The notes: generated by a model from the letters alone, not told the origin. A stretch of 64,000 nt of DNA from RUG14515 sp045117995 (GCA_045117995.1 JBGUOH010000005.1:17644-81643); one strand, 5' to 3'; counted from the stretch's first letter, positions 27,659 through 36,363 are shown. Program-made: numbers and translations.

Positions 27659-28957
27659 ATGGCAAAAATTACATATGTTCATGGTCGTGAAGTATTAGAC
27701 TCTCGTGGCAACCCAACAGTTGAAGTTGAAGTTCGCTTAGACGATGGTACTCGCGCTTCAGCAATCGTCCCATCCGGTGCTTCCACAGGTGAATCCGAAG
27801 CTCTCGAATTAAGAGATGGTGACAAAGCAAGATATTTAGGCAAAGGTGTCTTAAAAGCCGTTAAGAATGTTAACGAAGTTATCGCTCCAGCAGTCTTAGG
27901 TTTAGAAGCCACACAACAAAACAAATTAGATGCTCTCTTACTCAAATTAGATGGTACTCCATTCAAAAAGAACTTAGGCGCTAACGCTACATTAGGCGTT
28001 TCCTTAGCCGTTGCTAGAGCTGCTGCTCAAAGCTTAGATATGCCATTATATCGTTACATCGGTGGTGCTAATGCTAAAGTTTTACCAACACCATGTATGA
28101 ACGTTATCAACGGTGGTGCTCACGCTGAATCCACAGTTGACTTCCAAGAATTCTTCATCATCCCAGCTGGCTTTGATACATTCCGTGAAGCCTTAAGAGC
28201 TGGTGTTGAAGTCTTCCACGCTTTAAAGAAAGTCGTTAAAGGCAAAGGTTATGAAACTGGTGTCGGTGACGAAGGTGGTTTCGCTCCATCCTGCAAGAAT
28301 GGTAACGAAGAACCATTAGAATTAATCGAAGAAGCTATTAAGAATGCTGGCTACGAAGTTGGCAAACAAATCTTCTTAGGTATGGACGTTGCTTCCTCTG
28401 AATTCTATGATCCAAAAACCGGTAAATACACATTAGAGAAATCCGGTGAAGGTTCCTATGATAGCAAGGGCTTCATTGCTTACTTAGAAAAGTTAGTCAA
28501 AGATCACCCAGCCATCATCACCATCGAAGATGGTTTAGCAGAATCTGACTGGGAAGGTTGGGCTCTCTTAACCAAAGAACTCGGTGGCAAGATCCAACTC
28601 GTTGGTGACGACTTATTCGTTACAAATCCTGCCTTCTTAAGAAAAGGTATCGACAACAACGTTGCTAACTCCATCCTCATCAAGGTTAACCAAATCGGTA
28701 CATTAACCGAAACATTAGACGCCATCCGTTTAGCACAAACAAATGCTTACACCACAATGGTTTCCCACCGTTCTGGTGAAACAGAAGACGTCACAATCGC
28801 TGACTTAGCCGTCGCGGTTAACGCTGGTCAAATCAAAACCGGTTCTGCTTCTAGAACAGACCGTATGGCCAAATACAACCAATTATTAAGAATTGAAGAA
28901 GAATTAGGCGACGAAGCTCAATACCTCGGCTTAAAGGCCTTCAAAAACCAAAAGTAA
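27659..28957 (+). CDS. eno: enolase
   Basis: Interconverts 2-phosphoglycerate and phosphoenolpyruvate in glycolysis. The sequence is textbook: REVLDSRGNPTVEVEV, PSGASTGESEALELRD, the metal-binding Asp/Glu residues in GMDVASSEFY, TIEDGLAESD and VGDDLFVTN, the catalytic Lys in SILIKVNQIGTLTETL, and SHRSGETED. At 432 residues it is full length. The ribosome site AAAAGGAG lies 10 bases before the ATG, and codon choice is that of a highly expressed gene. It is monocistronic, with its own promoter and terminator. Confidence 0.98.
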   Translation: MAKITYVHGREVLDSRGNPTVEVEVRLDDGTRASAIVPSGASTGESEALELRDGDKARYLGKGVLKAVKNVNEVIAPAVLGLEATQQNKLDALLLKLDGTPFKKNLGANATLGVSLAVARAAAQSLDMPLYRYIGGANAKVLPTPCMNVINGGAHAESTVDFQEFFIIPAGFDTFREALRAGVEVFHALKKVVKGKGYETGVGDEGGFAPSCKNGNEEPLELIEEAIKNAGYEVGKQIFLGMDVASSEFYDPKTGKYTLEKSGEGSYDSKGFIAYLEKLVKDHPAIITIEDGLAESDWEGWALLTKELGGKIQLVGDDLFVTNPAFLRKGIDNNVANSILIKVNQIGTLTETLDAIRLAQTNAYTTMVSHRSGETEDVTIADLAVAVNAGQIKTGSASRTDRMAKYNQLLRIEEELGDEAQYLGLKAFKNQK

Positions 28958-28978
28958 TTAGGTTTAACAAAAACAAAT

Positions 28979-29006
28979 AAAGCTCTTGGGAAACCAAGGG
29001 CTTTTC
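28979..29006 (+). terminator. terminator of eno
   Basis: AAAGCTCTTGG pairs with CCAAGGGCTTT around a GAAA tetraloop and is followed by T-rich sequence. Confidence 0.9.
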
Positions 29007-29021
29007 TTATAGAATAAGAAT

Positions 29022-29708
29022 ATGAAACAAATCGTTGATATCTTAAAAAGCAAACAGGATTTAAAGTACCGTCAAATGCAGTTCTCTATTATTCCTAATA
29101 TTGATCCTGAAACTATCATTGGTGTCCGTACTCCTGATCTTAAAGAAATAGCGAAATCTCTAAATGGTAGTGAGCTCGCTAAAAAGTTTTTAGGTAAGTT
29201 ACCACACAAGTACTTTGAAGAGAACCAACTACATTCCTTTTTAATATCATTAAATAAGGATTATAAAGAGACTTTAAGGGAGATCAATGAATTCCTTCCT
29301 TACATTGATAATTGGGCCACCTGTGACCAATTATGCCCTAAAGCTTTTAATAAGCATAAAGACACTTTAATAAGTGAAATAAAGAAATGGTTAGAGATTG
29401 ACCATCTCTACACAAAACGCTTCGCTATTAAGATGTTAATGAGTCTTTATCTAGATGATGACTTCAAAGAAGAATATCTAGAACTAGTTAGTAAAGTCAA
29501 AAGTGATGAATATTATCTTAATATGATGATTGCCTGGTACTTCGCTACCGCCTTAGCGAAACAATACGATTCCTCTATTAAATATATAAAGGAAAAGAGA
29601 TTACCTCCTTGGGTGCATAATAAGACAATCCAAAAAGCAGTGGAGTCATATCGTATTACAGACGAACAAAAGATATATCTAAAGACCCTAAAGGTACAAA
29701 AAAACTGA
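29022..29708 (+). CDS. AlkD-like DNA alkylation repair protein
   Basis: HEAT-repeat DNA glycosylase family (PF08713 type) that removes alkylated bases such as 3- and 7-methyl purines. The conserved features are GVRTPDLKEIAK near residue 36, the helix HSFLISL, the YIDNWATCDQLCPK motif with the Trp-Asp surface near 94-104, and the terminal HNKTIQKAVESYRI. At 228 residues it has the usual length. It has a leaderless promoter: TAGAAT ends six bases before ATG 29022. The overlap of its stop with the next terminator stem is complete. Confidence 0.85.
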   Translation: MKQIVDILKSKQDLKYRQMQFSIIPNIDPETIIGVRTPDLKEIAKSLNGSELAKKFLGKLPHKYFEENQLHSFLISLNKDYKETLREINEFLPYIDNWATCDQLCPKAFNKHKDTLISEIKKWLEIDHLYTKRFAIKMLMSLYLDDDFKEEYLELVSKVKSDEYYLNMMIAWYFATALAKQYDSSIKYIKEKRLPPWVHNKTIQKAVESYRITDEQKIYLKTLKVQKN

Positions 29709-29731
29709 GTTTTGCAACTCAGTATTTTTTT
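29704..29731 (+). terminator. terminator of the AlkD-like gene
   Basis: ACTGAGTT pairs with AACTCAGT over TTGC, followed by A and T7. The stop codon TGA is within the first arm. Confidence 0.9.
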
Positions 29732-29735
29732 AAGT

Positions 29736-29824
29736 TGGTGCCCGGGACCGGAATCGAACCGGTACGGTATCGCTACCGCAGGATTTTAAGTCCTGTGCGT
29801 CTACCTATTCCGCCACCTGGGCAC
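29736..29824 (-). tRNA. tRNA-Leu (UAA)
   Basis: 89 bases with encoded CCA and a long variable arm. The anticodon stem CAGGA/TCCTG encloses CTTAAAA, giving TAA. It is last in the minus-strand tRNA operon Val-Tyr-Gln-Lys-Leu. Confidence 0.96.
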
Positions 29825-29828
29825 TTTC

Positions 29829-29904
29829 TGGTCACTCTCTGGAGAATCGAACTCCAGACCCCTTGATTAAAAGTCAAGTGCTCTACCGGCTGAGCTAGAG
29901 AGTG
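29829..29904 (-). tRNA. tRNA-Lys (UUU)
   Basis: 76 bases with encoded CCA. The anticodon stem CTTGA/TCAAG encloses CTTTTAA, giving TTT. Confidence 0.96.
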
Positions 29905-29911
29905 AATGCTT

Positions 29912-29987
29912 TGGCTGGGGTGACTGGGATCGAACCAGTGAGATGACAGAGTCAAAGTCTGTTGCCTTACCGCTTGGCTACACCCCA
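29912..29987 (-). tRNA. tRNA-Gln (UUG)
   Basis: 76 bases with encoded CCA. The acceptor TGGGGTG pairs with CACCCCA. The anticodon stem ACAGA/TCTGT encloses CTTTGAC, giving TTG. Confidence 0.95.
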
Positions 29988-29997
29988 ACAACCTTGA

Positions 29998-30083
29998 TGG
30001 TGGGAGGGGGCAGATTCGAACTGCCGAAACCAGTAGGTAGCAGATTTACAGTCTGCCGCGTTTAGCCTCTTCGCTACCCTCCC
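29998..30083 (-). tRNA. tRNA-Tyr (GUA)
   Basis: 86 bases with encoded CCA and a long variable arm. The anticodon stem GCAGA/TCTGC encloses CTGTAAA, giving GTA. Confidence 0.96.
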
Positions 30084-30112
30084 ATCTCATAGATGGGTTT
30101 TACGCATTTAAG

Positions 30113-30188
30113 TGGTGGATGCTGACGGGCTCGAACCGCCGACCCCCACCTTGTAAGGGTGATGCTCTCCCAGCTGAGCTAAGCATCC
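30113..30188 (-). tRNA. tRNA-Val (UAC)
   Basis: 76 bases with encoded CCA. The acceptor GGATGCT pairs with AGCATCC. The anticodon loop CTTACAA gives TAC. It is first in the five-tRNA operon, closest to the promoter. Confidence 0.96.
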
Positions 30189-30208
30189 GATTAACAATGC
30201 GCCTAAAT

Positions 30209-30238
30209 AATATATCACTTATATATAAATATAGTCAA
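30209..30238 (-). promoter_or_regulatory. promoter of the five-tRNA operon
   Basis: On the minus strand TTGACT (30233-30238), an 18-base AT-rich spacer and TATATT (30209-30214). The strong -35 fits a stable-RNA operon. It abuts the pgi terminator. Confidence 0.75.
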
Positions 30239-30240
30239 TC

Positions 30241-30265
30241 AAAAAATCGCCTATTTTGTAAGCGA
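30241..30265 (-). terminator. terminator of pgi
   Basis: On the minus strand TCGC-TTA and TA-GGCGA form an interrupted stem over CAAAA, followed by T6. Confidence 0.75.
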
Positions 30266-30294
30266 CTTTCTGAATATTAAACTATCAATAGTTT

Positions 30295-31572
30295 CTAGTA
30301 ACCTTTTTTGCCTAAAAGGTGGAACATATTCTTCTTATAAACTTCCACACCTGGTTGGTTAAATGGATTGATTTCAAGCATATATGCACTCATCGCGCAC
30401 GCTCTCATGAAGAAGTAGAATAAGTAACCAAGATTGTAAGCATCTAATTTATCGAGATAAATCACGTTACATGGGACACCGCCGTCTTCATGGGCTTGTA
30501 ATGTACCTTCAAAGGCTTTTTGGTTAACGAACGCTAAGTTCTTACCTTCTAGGTAATTAAGACCATCAAGATCGTCTTCATCGTGTGGAATGACGATGTC
30601 ATCTTTTGGATTTAAAACATTGATAATGGTTTCAAATAATAATGGTGTACCGTCTTGGACATATTGACCTAAGCTATGTAAGTCTGTAGAGAATGTTGCA
30701 CTGCTTGGATAAAGACCTTTATGTTCTTTACCTTCTGATTCGCCAAATAATTGTTTAAGCCATTCACTGATTTGACTCATTTGTGGTTCATATGTGATAT
30801 ACATTTCCACTGGTTTATTGTGACGATACATATAATCTCTCATCACAGCGTATTGATAACACTTATTAATGGCGAGTGGTTGAGTTTGAATTTCTTCTCT
30901 AGCTTGTTTCGCACCGTTAATTAATGCTTCCACATCAATACCCGCACAGGCGAGTGGGAAAGTACCAACAGCGGTAAAGACACTATAACGACCACCGATA
31001 TTACCCGGTAAGACATAAGTCTTGTAGCCTTCGTTAGTGGCTAATGTTTTTAATGCACCTTTTTCTTTATCGGTAGTGGCAAAGATGGCTTTTCTCGCTT
31101 TTTCTTTACCAACTTGTTTTTCTAATAATTCTTTTAAGAGTCTAAAAGAGATACTTGTTTCAGTGGTGGTGCCACTCTTAGAAATAACGTTAATTGCGAA
31201 GTTCTTACCTTTTAAGTAATCCATCACTTGGGAAACATAGTTAGGGGAGAATGTTTGACCCATAAAGATAATTTCCAATTTATCTGGGCTCTTTAAACCA
31301 TTAAGCGCTTCTAGGGCACTGCGTGCGCCTAAATAAGAACCACCGATACCACAGACCACTAAGATATCGAAATGTTCTCTCACATACTTAGCGTCATCAA
31401 TAATGCGTTTTAGTTCGTCCTTATCGTAATTTATTGGCCAATCGACCCAACCTAAAAAATCATTACCCGCACCTGTTTTGTCCATAATCATCTTATTGAT
31501 GACTTGCACTTGTTTTTCATAATCGTTGATGATGTTTTTGGTAATGAGCTTGTTTAATCTTAAATCTAGCAT
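30295..31572 (-). CDS. pgi: glucose-6-phosphate isomerase
   Basis: Interconverts glucose-6-phosphate and fructose-6-phosphate. The family signatures are present: GIGGSYLGARSALEAL, VISKSGTTTET, GGRYSVFTAVGTFPLA and the terminal INPFNQPGVEVYKK. At 425 residues it is the short bacterial type. ATG 31572 is chosen because GGGAGAAA lies just upstream, inside the end of the S1-domain gene; an upstream in-frame start at 31590 would overlap that gene. It is the second gene of a two-gene unit, one base from its neighbour. Confidence 0.97.
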   Translation of the reverse strand: MLDLRLNKLITKNIINDYEKQVQVINKMIMDKTGAGNDFLGWVDWPINYDKDELKRIIDDAKYVREHFDILVVCGIGGSYLGARSALEALNGLKSPDKLEIIFMGQTFSPNYVSQVMDYLKGKNFAINVISKSGTTTETSISFRLLKELLEKQVGKEKARKAIFATTDKEKGALKTLATNEGYKTYVLPGNIGGRYSVFTAVGTFPLACAGIDVEALINGAKQAREEIQTQPLAINKCYQYAVMRDYMYRHNKPVEMYITYEPQMSQISEWLKQLFGESEGKEHKGLYPSSATFSTDLHSLGQYVQDGTPLLFETIINVLNPKDDIVIPHDEDDLDGLNYLEGKNLAFVNQKAFEGTLQAHEDGGVPCNVIYLDKLDAYNLGYLFYFFMRACAMSAYMLEINPFNQPGVEVYKKNMFHLLGKKGY

Positions 31573-31573
31573 A

Positions 31574-31942
31574 TTATTTCTCCCTATCAATTTTTTCGTA
31601 TGCTTCTTTAATCCAAGAATCTAATTTTTCTTTTAATGGTAAAAATTCATCCTCACTAGTCGTGGGCATTCTTCTTTGATTAACGTGACTTGTAAACATT
31701 TCCTCCTGAGGAACTTGCTTATAAGACACCCTTAAAAATCCATTGTCTTTATCAATGGAAAGAATCTTAACTTTGATTTGATCTCCAACCGATCCGTACT
31801 TTTCAATATCACGGATAAATGAGTCAGAAATCTCTGAAATATGTAATAAACCTGTCGCTCCATCTTCAAACGACATGAAGAGAGCATAAGGCTTAACATT
31901 ATAGACTGTCCCTATGACTAATTGGCCAACTTGATACTTCAT
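31574..31942 (-). CDS. S1 RNA-binding domain protein (YugI/CvfD type)
   Basis: Small protein with one S1 domain (about residues 1-75): VGQLVIGTVYNVKPYALFM, then GLLHISEISD and VKVKILSIDKD. A charged tail of about 50 residues ends in a helix. Proteins of this type in Bacilli bind the ribosome or RNA and modulate translation under stress. It has 122 residues from ATG 31942; AGGTGAG lies six bases upstream. TATAAT is eleven bases before the ATG, so the 5' leader is only a few bases long. Its pairing with pgi is the only functional hint beyond the domain. Confidence 0.8.
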   Translation of the reverse strand: MKYQVGQLVIGTVYNVKPYALFMSFEDGATGLLHISEISDSFIRDIEKYGSVGDQIKVKILSIDKDNGFLRVSYKQVPQEEMFTSHVNQRRMPTTSEDEFLPLKEKLDSWIKEAYEKIDREK

Positions 31943-31980
31943 AATACTCACCTATTATAACTAGATGATAGCATTGAATA

Positions 31981-32007
31981 AAAAGAAAAGGTAGAAAAAT
32001 CTACCTT
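31981..32007 (-). terminator. terminator of the HAD phosphatase gene
   Basis: On the minus strand AAGGTAGA pairs with TCTACCTT over TTTT, followed by a T-rich tract. Confidence 0.85.
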
Positions 32008-32836
32008 ATTTATTCGCTAAAGCAATCTCTTTTCTCTTCAATTTTTCTTGCGCAGAAATCAAATCAATGAGCATTTTGACGACTTTATCCATCTCACCAT
32101 TAGCGCTGTAATCGGCTTCAACGATGAAGTCACAACGGTTGTCATCATAGATTTGTTGAACGACTTCTCTATCATCCTTTGGATGAATAGCGATACTGTG
32201 ACCGCCGTTTTTCTTAACGAGAGTCATACTTGGAATATCAGTCATTCCATCACCAACATAGATGATGTTTTTGTATTCAACACGGTGATCAGGTGTCTTT
32301 TCATTAACACCAGCATCATCGGTAGCTTTAATTGCGCCTTTAGCAATACGGAAGAAGAATTGTGTTTTTTGTGTGAAGTTAATTGCCATCTTTGGCCAGC
32401 AAGCTTCACCGTTTTCATCATAGAGGAATTCACAACCATAAACTTGTTTGAATTCGTCATAGATGGAACAACCTTCAACGATTTCTTTTGTACCACTAGA
32501 AACTAAGTAGTGCTCAACTTGAATACCTCTTTCAGCAGCGTATTCGTTAATACGTTTGAACCAAGTGGTGACACCTGGGAAGAACTTAATGTCTTTACCG
32601 CATTCTTTAAGATACTCTTTGGTGAGCTTAATGCCCTTTTCACGAGCAATCTTAATCATGCAGTACATATATGAAAGAATTCTTTCAACTTCAAATTGTT
32701 TTGATAATTTTCCTGTTTCACCCCAGAACTCATCAGGAGTCATGCCAAGGTTTGGAATAAAGGTGTAATTCTGCATATCGGTAGTGGATAATGTTTTATC
32801 AAAGTCATACAGAATTGCGACGATAGGTTTTGCCAT
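32006..32836 (-). CDS. HAD-family phosphatase, phosphoserine-phosphatase-like
   Basis: Haloacid dehalogenase superfamily hydrolase. Motif I is DFDKTLST (nucleophile Asp11, within the first 15 residues). Motif II is SSGT (about residue 124), and motif IV is VGDGMTDIPSM (about 196-206). A helical cap follows motif I, as in SerB/MtnX-type enzymes. It has 276 residues. ATG 32836 has GGAGG nine bases upstream; a TTG at 32851 overlaps that site and is rejected. The substrate is unknown. It has its own promoter and terminator. Confidence 0.82.
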   Translation of the reverse strand: MAKPIVAILYDFDKTLSTTDMQNYTFIPNLGMTPDEFWGETGKLSKQFEVERILSYMYCMIKIAREKGIKLTKEYLKECGKDIKFFPGVTTWFKRINEYAAERGIQVEHYLVSSGTKEIVEGCSIYDEFKQVYGCEFLYDENGEACWPKMAINFTQKTQFFFRIAKGAIKATDDAGVNEKTPDHRVEYKNIIYVGDGMTDIPSMTLVKKNGGHSIAIHPKDDREVVQQIYDDNRCDFIVEADYSANGEMDKVVKMLIDLISAQEKLKRKEIALANK

Positions 32837-32856
32837 AGTTATAACCTCCAATTAAT

Positions 32857-32886
32857 ATTATCTCAAATTTTGATAATATTAGTCAA
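32857..32886 (-). promoter_or_regulatory. promoter of the HAD phosphatase gene
   Basis: On the minus strand TTGACT (32881-32886), an 18-base spacer and GATAAT (32857-32862). It is divergent from the leaderless promoter of the LemA-like gene. Confidence 0.6.
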
Positions 32887-32928
32887 CTTTATGTATCTCA
32901 CGTCAATTGACTGTGCTACAATGCTCGT

Positions 32929-33459
32929 ATGGAATTAGCGCTCATTATCCTTCGTAACATTGCTATCGCGATTGTGGGTTTATACGCAGTCTTTCTTGTT
33001 ATAGACATCATCTTTGTGGTGTCTTTCTCGTCTATTCTTTCACATCACGGTCGTGATTTATTCTTGGTTTTAACCAACAAAAAGGATAATTTAGATAAGC
33101 TTGCTATGCTCATTAATAAACACAACATCAAAGTGGATAAAAAGCAAGTGGACGCTTTAGCGAACTTCGATTTAAAGGTTATTGAAACCCAAGATGGAGA
33201 AGACGCTAAAAAGGCCAGAGAATTGCTAACCTCTATTTCTGAGTATTTCATGTATGTCGCAAGAGACAACGATAAAGTGATGAACGATTCAGAATTTGAA
33301 CTCATCTCCGGTAACGTTGAAGAGTCAGAAAAACTCTACCGTCAACATGTCGTGTTATATAACGCTGACGTCCTCGGTTATAACTTCTGGATTTCTTTCT
33401 TCCCAACCAGATTTATCTACAAAATACTTAAGTTAAAACCTAAAGATATTATCAATTAA
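32929..33459 (+). CDS. LemA-like membrane protein
   Basis: One N-terminal transmembrane helix (about residues 5-35) followed by a helical cytoplasmic or external domain. The C-terminal stretch YNADVLGYNFWISFFPTRF resembles the LemA signature of paired Tyr-Asn and Phe-Pro residues, but the rest is divergent. LemA proteins have no settled function. Length 176. Promoter: extended -10 TGCTACAAT, with TACAAT (32917-32922) ending six bases before ATG 32929 and no ribosome site, so leaderless. It ends in its own terminator. Confidence 0.55.
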   Translation: MELALIILRNIAIAIVGLYAVFLVIDIIFVVSFSSILSHHGRDLFLVLTNKKDNLDKLAMLINKHNIKVDKKQVDALANFDLKVIETQDGEDAKKARELLTSISEYFMYVARDNDKVMNDSEFELISGNVEESEKLYRQHVVLYNADVLGYNFWISFFPTRFIYKILKLKPKDIIN

Positions 33460-33484
33460 AAGGCACATAAATATGTGCTTTTTT
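33460..33484 (+). terminator. terminator of the LemA-like gene
   Basis: GCACAT pairs with ATGTGC over AAAT, with A-T extension and T6 following. Confidence 0.85.
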
Positions 33485-33485
33485 C

Positions 33486-33539
33486 TTGTCTATATAATAG
33501 GGTTTATATACAATAGGAAAGACGGCTGATAATTCAGCC
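33486..33539 (+). promoter_or_regulatory. pepF promoter and leader hairpin
   Basis: TTGTCT (33486-33491), a 17-base spacer and TACAAT (33509-33514). The leader then carries a perfect hairpin, GGCTGA-TAAT-TCAGCC (33524-33539), before the AGAAAGGAA ribosome site. The hairpin has no T run and may stabilise the mRNA. Confidence 0.6.
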
Positions 33540-33566
33540 ATGTGATATTAAGAAAGGAAATAATTT

Positions 33567-35279
33567 ATGAAAAGAAACGCAATTAAGTTTAGCGACTACA
33601 AACTCGTTGTCCCAAACGTTAAAAAGTACGCCGCTAAGATGGAAGAATTCATCAAAGAATTAAATGCTTGCAAGAACGCTGATGAAGCGGCTAAAGTTAT
33701 CAAAAAGTTAAACAAATATAACAGCAAGATTGAAACACAAGCCAGCATCATCTACGTCTTGTATTCTTGCGACACCACAAATAAGAAATACGCTAAAGCG
33801 CAAAACTATTTAGACGAAGTTTCTCCAACATTTGCTAAATACGGTCAAGATGTGACTAAGTTATTAGCGAACGCTCCATATCGTCCAGAATTAGAAAAGA
33901 AGTTTGGCTCTTTCTTATTTAAGAAATATGATATTTCATTAAAGACATTTGATGAAAAGATCATGCCAGAACTTATGCAAATCAATAAACTCACTAGTGA
34001 ATATGATTTAATCTTCGGTAGTGCGCAAATTGCTTTTAGAGGCGAAACATTAAATCTCTCTCAATTAGGTAAGTACTTACAAGATAGTGATAGAGAAACT
34101 AGAAGAGAAGCCGCTAAAGCGATGGATAAGTGGTTAGGTGAACACGAACAACGTATTGGTGAAATTTATGGCGAATTAGTCTTATTAAGAGACAAGATGG
34201 CTAAGAAACTCGGCTATAAGTCATTCACTGAACTTGGCTACTATATGTTAGGTAGAACTGACTATAACGCTGATATGGTTAAGGTCTATCGTGAACAAAT
34301 CGCTAGAGAAGTCGTTCCAGTTTGTAACAAACTCTACAAAGAGCAAATGAAGCGTCTCGGTATTAGAAATCCACAATACTTTGACTATAACTTGATGTTC
34401 AAGAGTGGTAATCCAAAACCAGCAGGTGATGCCAAATACTTAGTGGCCCAAGCCCAAAAGATGTATTCTGAATTAGGTCCTGAATCCAAAGAGTTCTTTG
34501 ACTTCATGGTCAAATATGAACTTATGGATTTAGAAGCAAGAAAAGGCAAAGCCCCAGGTGGTTATTGCACCTTCTTCCCAGTTTATAAATCCCCATTCAT
34601 CTTCTCTAACTTCAATGGTACACAAGGTGACGTTAATGTCTTATGTCATGAAGGTGGTCATGCTTTCCAAGCGTACTTAAGTAGTTATATCAAAGTTCCA
34701 GAACTTATGAATCCAACCTTAGAAAGCTGTGAAATCCACTCTATGAGTATGGAATTCTTTGCTTGGCCATATATGGAAGGCTTCTTTGGTAAAGATGATG
34801 AAAAATATAGATTCCTCCATTTAGCGGATTCTATTGAATTCTTACCATATGGTATTACCATTGATGAATTCCAACACTGGGTTTATGAACATCCAACCGC
34901 CACTCACGAAGAAAGATGCGCGGCCTATAAAGAAATTGAATCCCGTTATACTCCACATAAGAAGTATGATGATTGCCCAACCTTAGCGAGAGGTACCTGG
35001 TGGATGAGACAAAGCCATATCTTTGGTTCCCCATTCTATTACATCGATTATACTTTAGCTCAAGTCGTGGCTTTCCAATTCGCTGTTGAGAATATGAAGA
35101 ACCACGAAAAAGCTTGGAAGAAGTACATCAAGCTCTGTAAGTGTGGTGGTAAATATCCATTCTTAGAACTCTTAGAAAAGAACCATTTAAGAAATCCATT
35201 CGTAGATGGCAATGTCCGTAAAGTCATTCGCCCATTAGCGAAGGTTCTTAAAGAGTTTGACCAATCCAAACTTCAATAA
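33567..35279 (+). CDS. M3-family oligoendopeptidase (PepF type)
   Basis: Zinc metallopeptidase degrading oligopeptides in the cytoplasm. The helical N-terminal half is followed by the zinc motif HEGGH (His361, Glu362, His365) and the downstream Glu in NPTLESCEIHSMSMEF. There is no signal peptide. At 570 residues it matches the M3B oligoendopeptidase size. It has its own promoter and a leader hairpin, and the ATG follows AGAAAGGAAA. It is a single-gene unit ending in a bidirectional terminator. Confidence 0.9.
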   Translation: MKRNAIKFSDYKLVVPNVKKYAAKMEEFIKELNACKNADEAAKVIKKLNKYNSKIETQASIIYVLYSCDTTNKKYAKAQNYLDEVSPTFAKYGQDVTKLLANAPYRPELEKKFGSFLFKKYDISLKTFDEKIMPELMQINKLTSEYDLIFGSAQIAFRGETLNLSQLGKYLQDSDRETRREAAKAMDKWLGEHEQRIGEIYGELVLLRDKMAKKLGYKSFTELGYYMLGRTDYNADMVKVYREQIAREVVPVCNKLYKEQMKRLGIRNPQYFDYNLMFKSGNPKPAGDAKYLVAQAQKMYSELGPESKEFFDFMVKYELMDLEARKGKAPGGYCTFFPVYKSPFIFSNFNGTQGDVNVLCHEGGHAFQAYLSSYIKVPELMNPTLESCEIHSMSMEFFAWPYMEGFFGKDDEKYRFLHLADSIEFLPYGITIDEFQHWVYEHPTATHEERCAAYKEIESRYTPHKKYDDCPTLARGTWWMRQSHIFGSPFYYIDYTLAQVVAFQFAVENMKNHEKAWKKYIKLCKCGGKYPFLELLEKNHLRNPFVDGNVRKVIRPLAKVLKEFDQSKLQ

Positions 35280-35298
35280 TCAAGGATTATTAAAAATA

Positions 35299-35330
35299 AA
35301 AACACACCCGTGAAAGGTGTGTTTTTTATT
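35299..35330. terminator. bidirectional terminator between pepF and the CPBP gene
   Basis: AAAACACACC and GGTGTGTTTT form a long stem, with A-rich sequence before and T-rich after, so it can end both convergent transcripts. Confidence 0.85.
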
Positions 35331-35332
35331 AT

Positions 35333-36211
35333 CTATTCTTGTTCTTGTACTTGTTTCTTTTTGTTTTTGAGATAAACAATTAAGAACCAAATGAGTACAG
35401 CGGTAAATGAAACAGATTGGGCAATAGTGATTCTGATGGTCATTAAGTGATCAGCGTCATCACCTTTCACTAAGACGTGAAGAATATTAACAATGGTGTT
35501 GTTCACAAAGTGATCGCCCATTGCCATATAAAGGTTACCAGTTAATTTACCCATCATCGCGAACTTAAAGCCCACTAAAGCGGATGTACCAACAAGCATG
35601 CACATTTGTCCAATAAAGCCACCTAAGGACATCTCTCCATCCGCAAAATATCTAATAGGGGACATGATATGCCAGATACCAAATAAGACGGATGAAATGA
35701 TCGCAGCGATGACCCATTTGTACTTATCAGAAAGCATCTTTTGGAATAAACCTCTGAATATTCCTTCTTCCATTAAAACGTTGATAACGTTACCAATAAT
35801 GCAGATTAAGAAGAAGATGAAGTCAGTTCTATTACCTAAGTTACCATTAACGGAGTAAGCAGAGACATAGAATGATAAGCCATCGAAACTATTAGAGGCC
35901 GCTAAGATAATGATTTCAATCCCATAGGCGATAATGAATACCACAATACCGAAGGCTAAACCTTTTAAGATATCCAAGAAGGCTTTACCTGTTTTAAGGC
36001 CAATATCTTTGAATTTATATTTAAATAAGAAAGTCGCACCAATAAGTAGACCAATACCAATAAGTTTATGGATAAAAGCCTCGCCAAAGAATGTTTGGTC
36101 AGTGCGAATCACAAAGTATTCGAATACGCGGAACGCAAAACATAGGACATAGATGATGAGTACCGCGAGGATTGTTTTTACTTTAGTGTTAATTAATTTT
36201 GATTCTTCCAT
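35333..36211 (-). CDS. CPBP-family glutamic intramembrane protease
   Basis: Multi-pass membrane protease (about eight helices, 292 residues). The catalytic motifs are all there: EExxxR at Glu148-Glu149-Arg153 (MEEGIFRG), FxxxH ending at His181 (FGIWH), and HxxxN at His234-Asn238 (DHFVNN). Members process CAAX-like proteins, immunity or bacteriocin peptides and, in some lineages, C-terminal sorting signals that contain Cys. The ribosome site is AAGGAAA. It is a single-gene unit; its promoter region contains the inverted repeat at 36240-36258. The substrate is not known; the Cys-containing tail of the GH3 enzyme at 24152 is one candidate. Confidence 0.85.
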   Translation of the reverse strand: MEESKLINTKVKTILAVLIIYVLCFAFRVFEYFVIRTDQTFFGEAFIHKLIGIGLLIGATFLFKYKFKDIGLKTGKAFLDILKGLAFGIVVFIIAYGIEIIILAASNSFDGLSFYVSAYSVNGNLGNRTDFIFFLICIIGNVINVLMEEGIFRGLFQKMLSDKYKWVIAAIISSVLFGIWHIMSPIRYFADGEMSLGGFIGQMCMLVGTSALVGFKFAMMGKLTGNLYMAMGDHFVNNTIVNILHVLVKGDDADHLMTIRITIAQSVSFTAVLIWFLIVYLKNKKKQVQEQE

Positions 36212-36239
36212 AATTATTTCCTTAATTTCTATAATACAT

Positions 36240-36258
36240 GACTGGCAAAAAGCCAGTT
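36240..36258 (-). promoter_or_regulatory. inverted repeat in the CPBP promoter
   Basis: ACTGGC-AAAAA-GCCAGT lies between a candidate -35 (TTGAAC on the minus strand) and -10 (TATTAT), 19 bases apart. No T run follows on the minus strand, so a repressor site is more likely than a terminator. Confidence 0.35.
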
Positions 36259-36323
36259 CAATATATTAGCACTATTTCAAGAATTAGTCCGTTCTTTTTT
36301 ACTTTTATTTAAATTAATGAAAG

Positions 36324-36350
36324 AAAAAACCTCCGACTTTCATCGGAGAT
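36324..36350 (-). terminator. terminator of tRNA-Leu (GAG)
   Basis: On the minus strand CTCCGA pairs with TCGGAG over TGAAAG, followed by G and T6. Confidence 0.85.
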
Positions 36351-36363
36351 TATATTTTCTTAA

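Noticed and set aside
36240..36258. Inverted repeat as a terminator
   Set aside because: No T run follows it on either strand and no gene ends there; it lies within the CPBP promoter.
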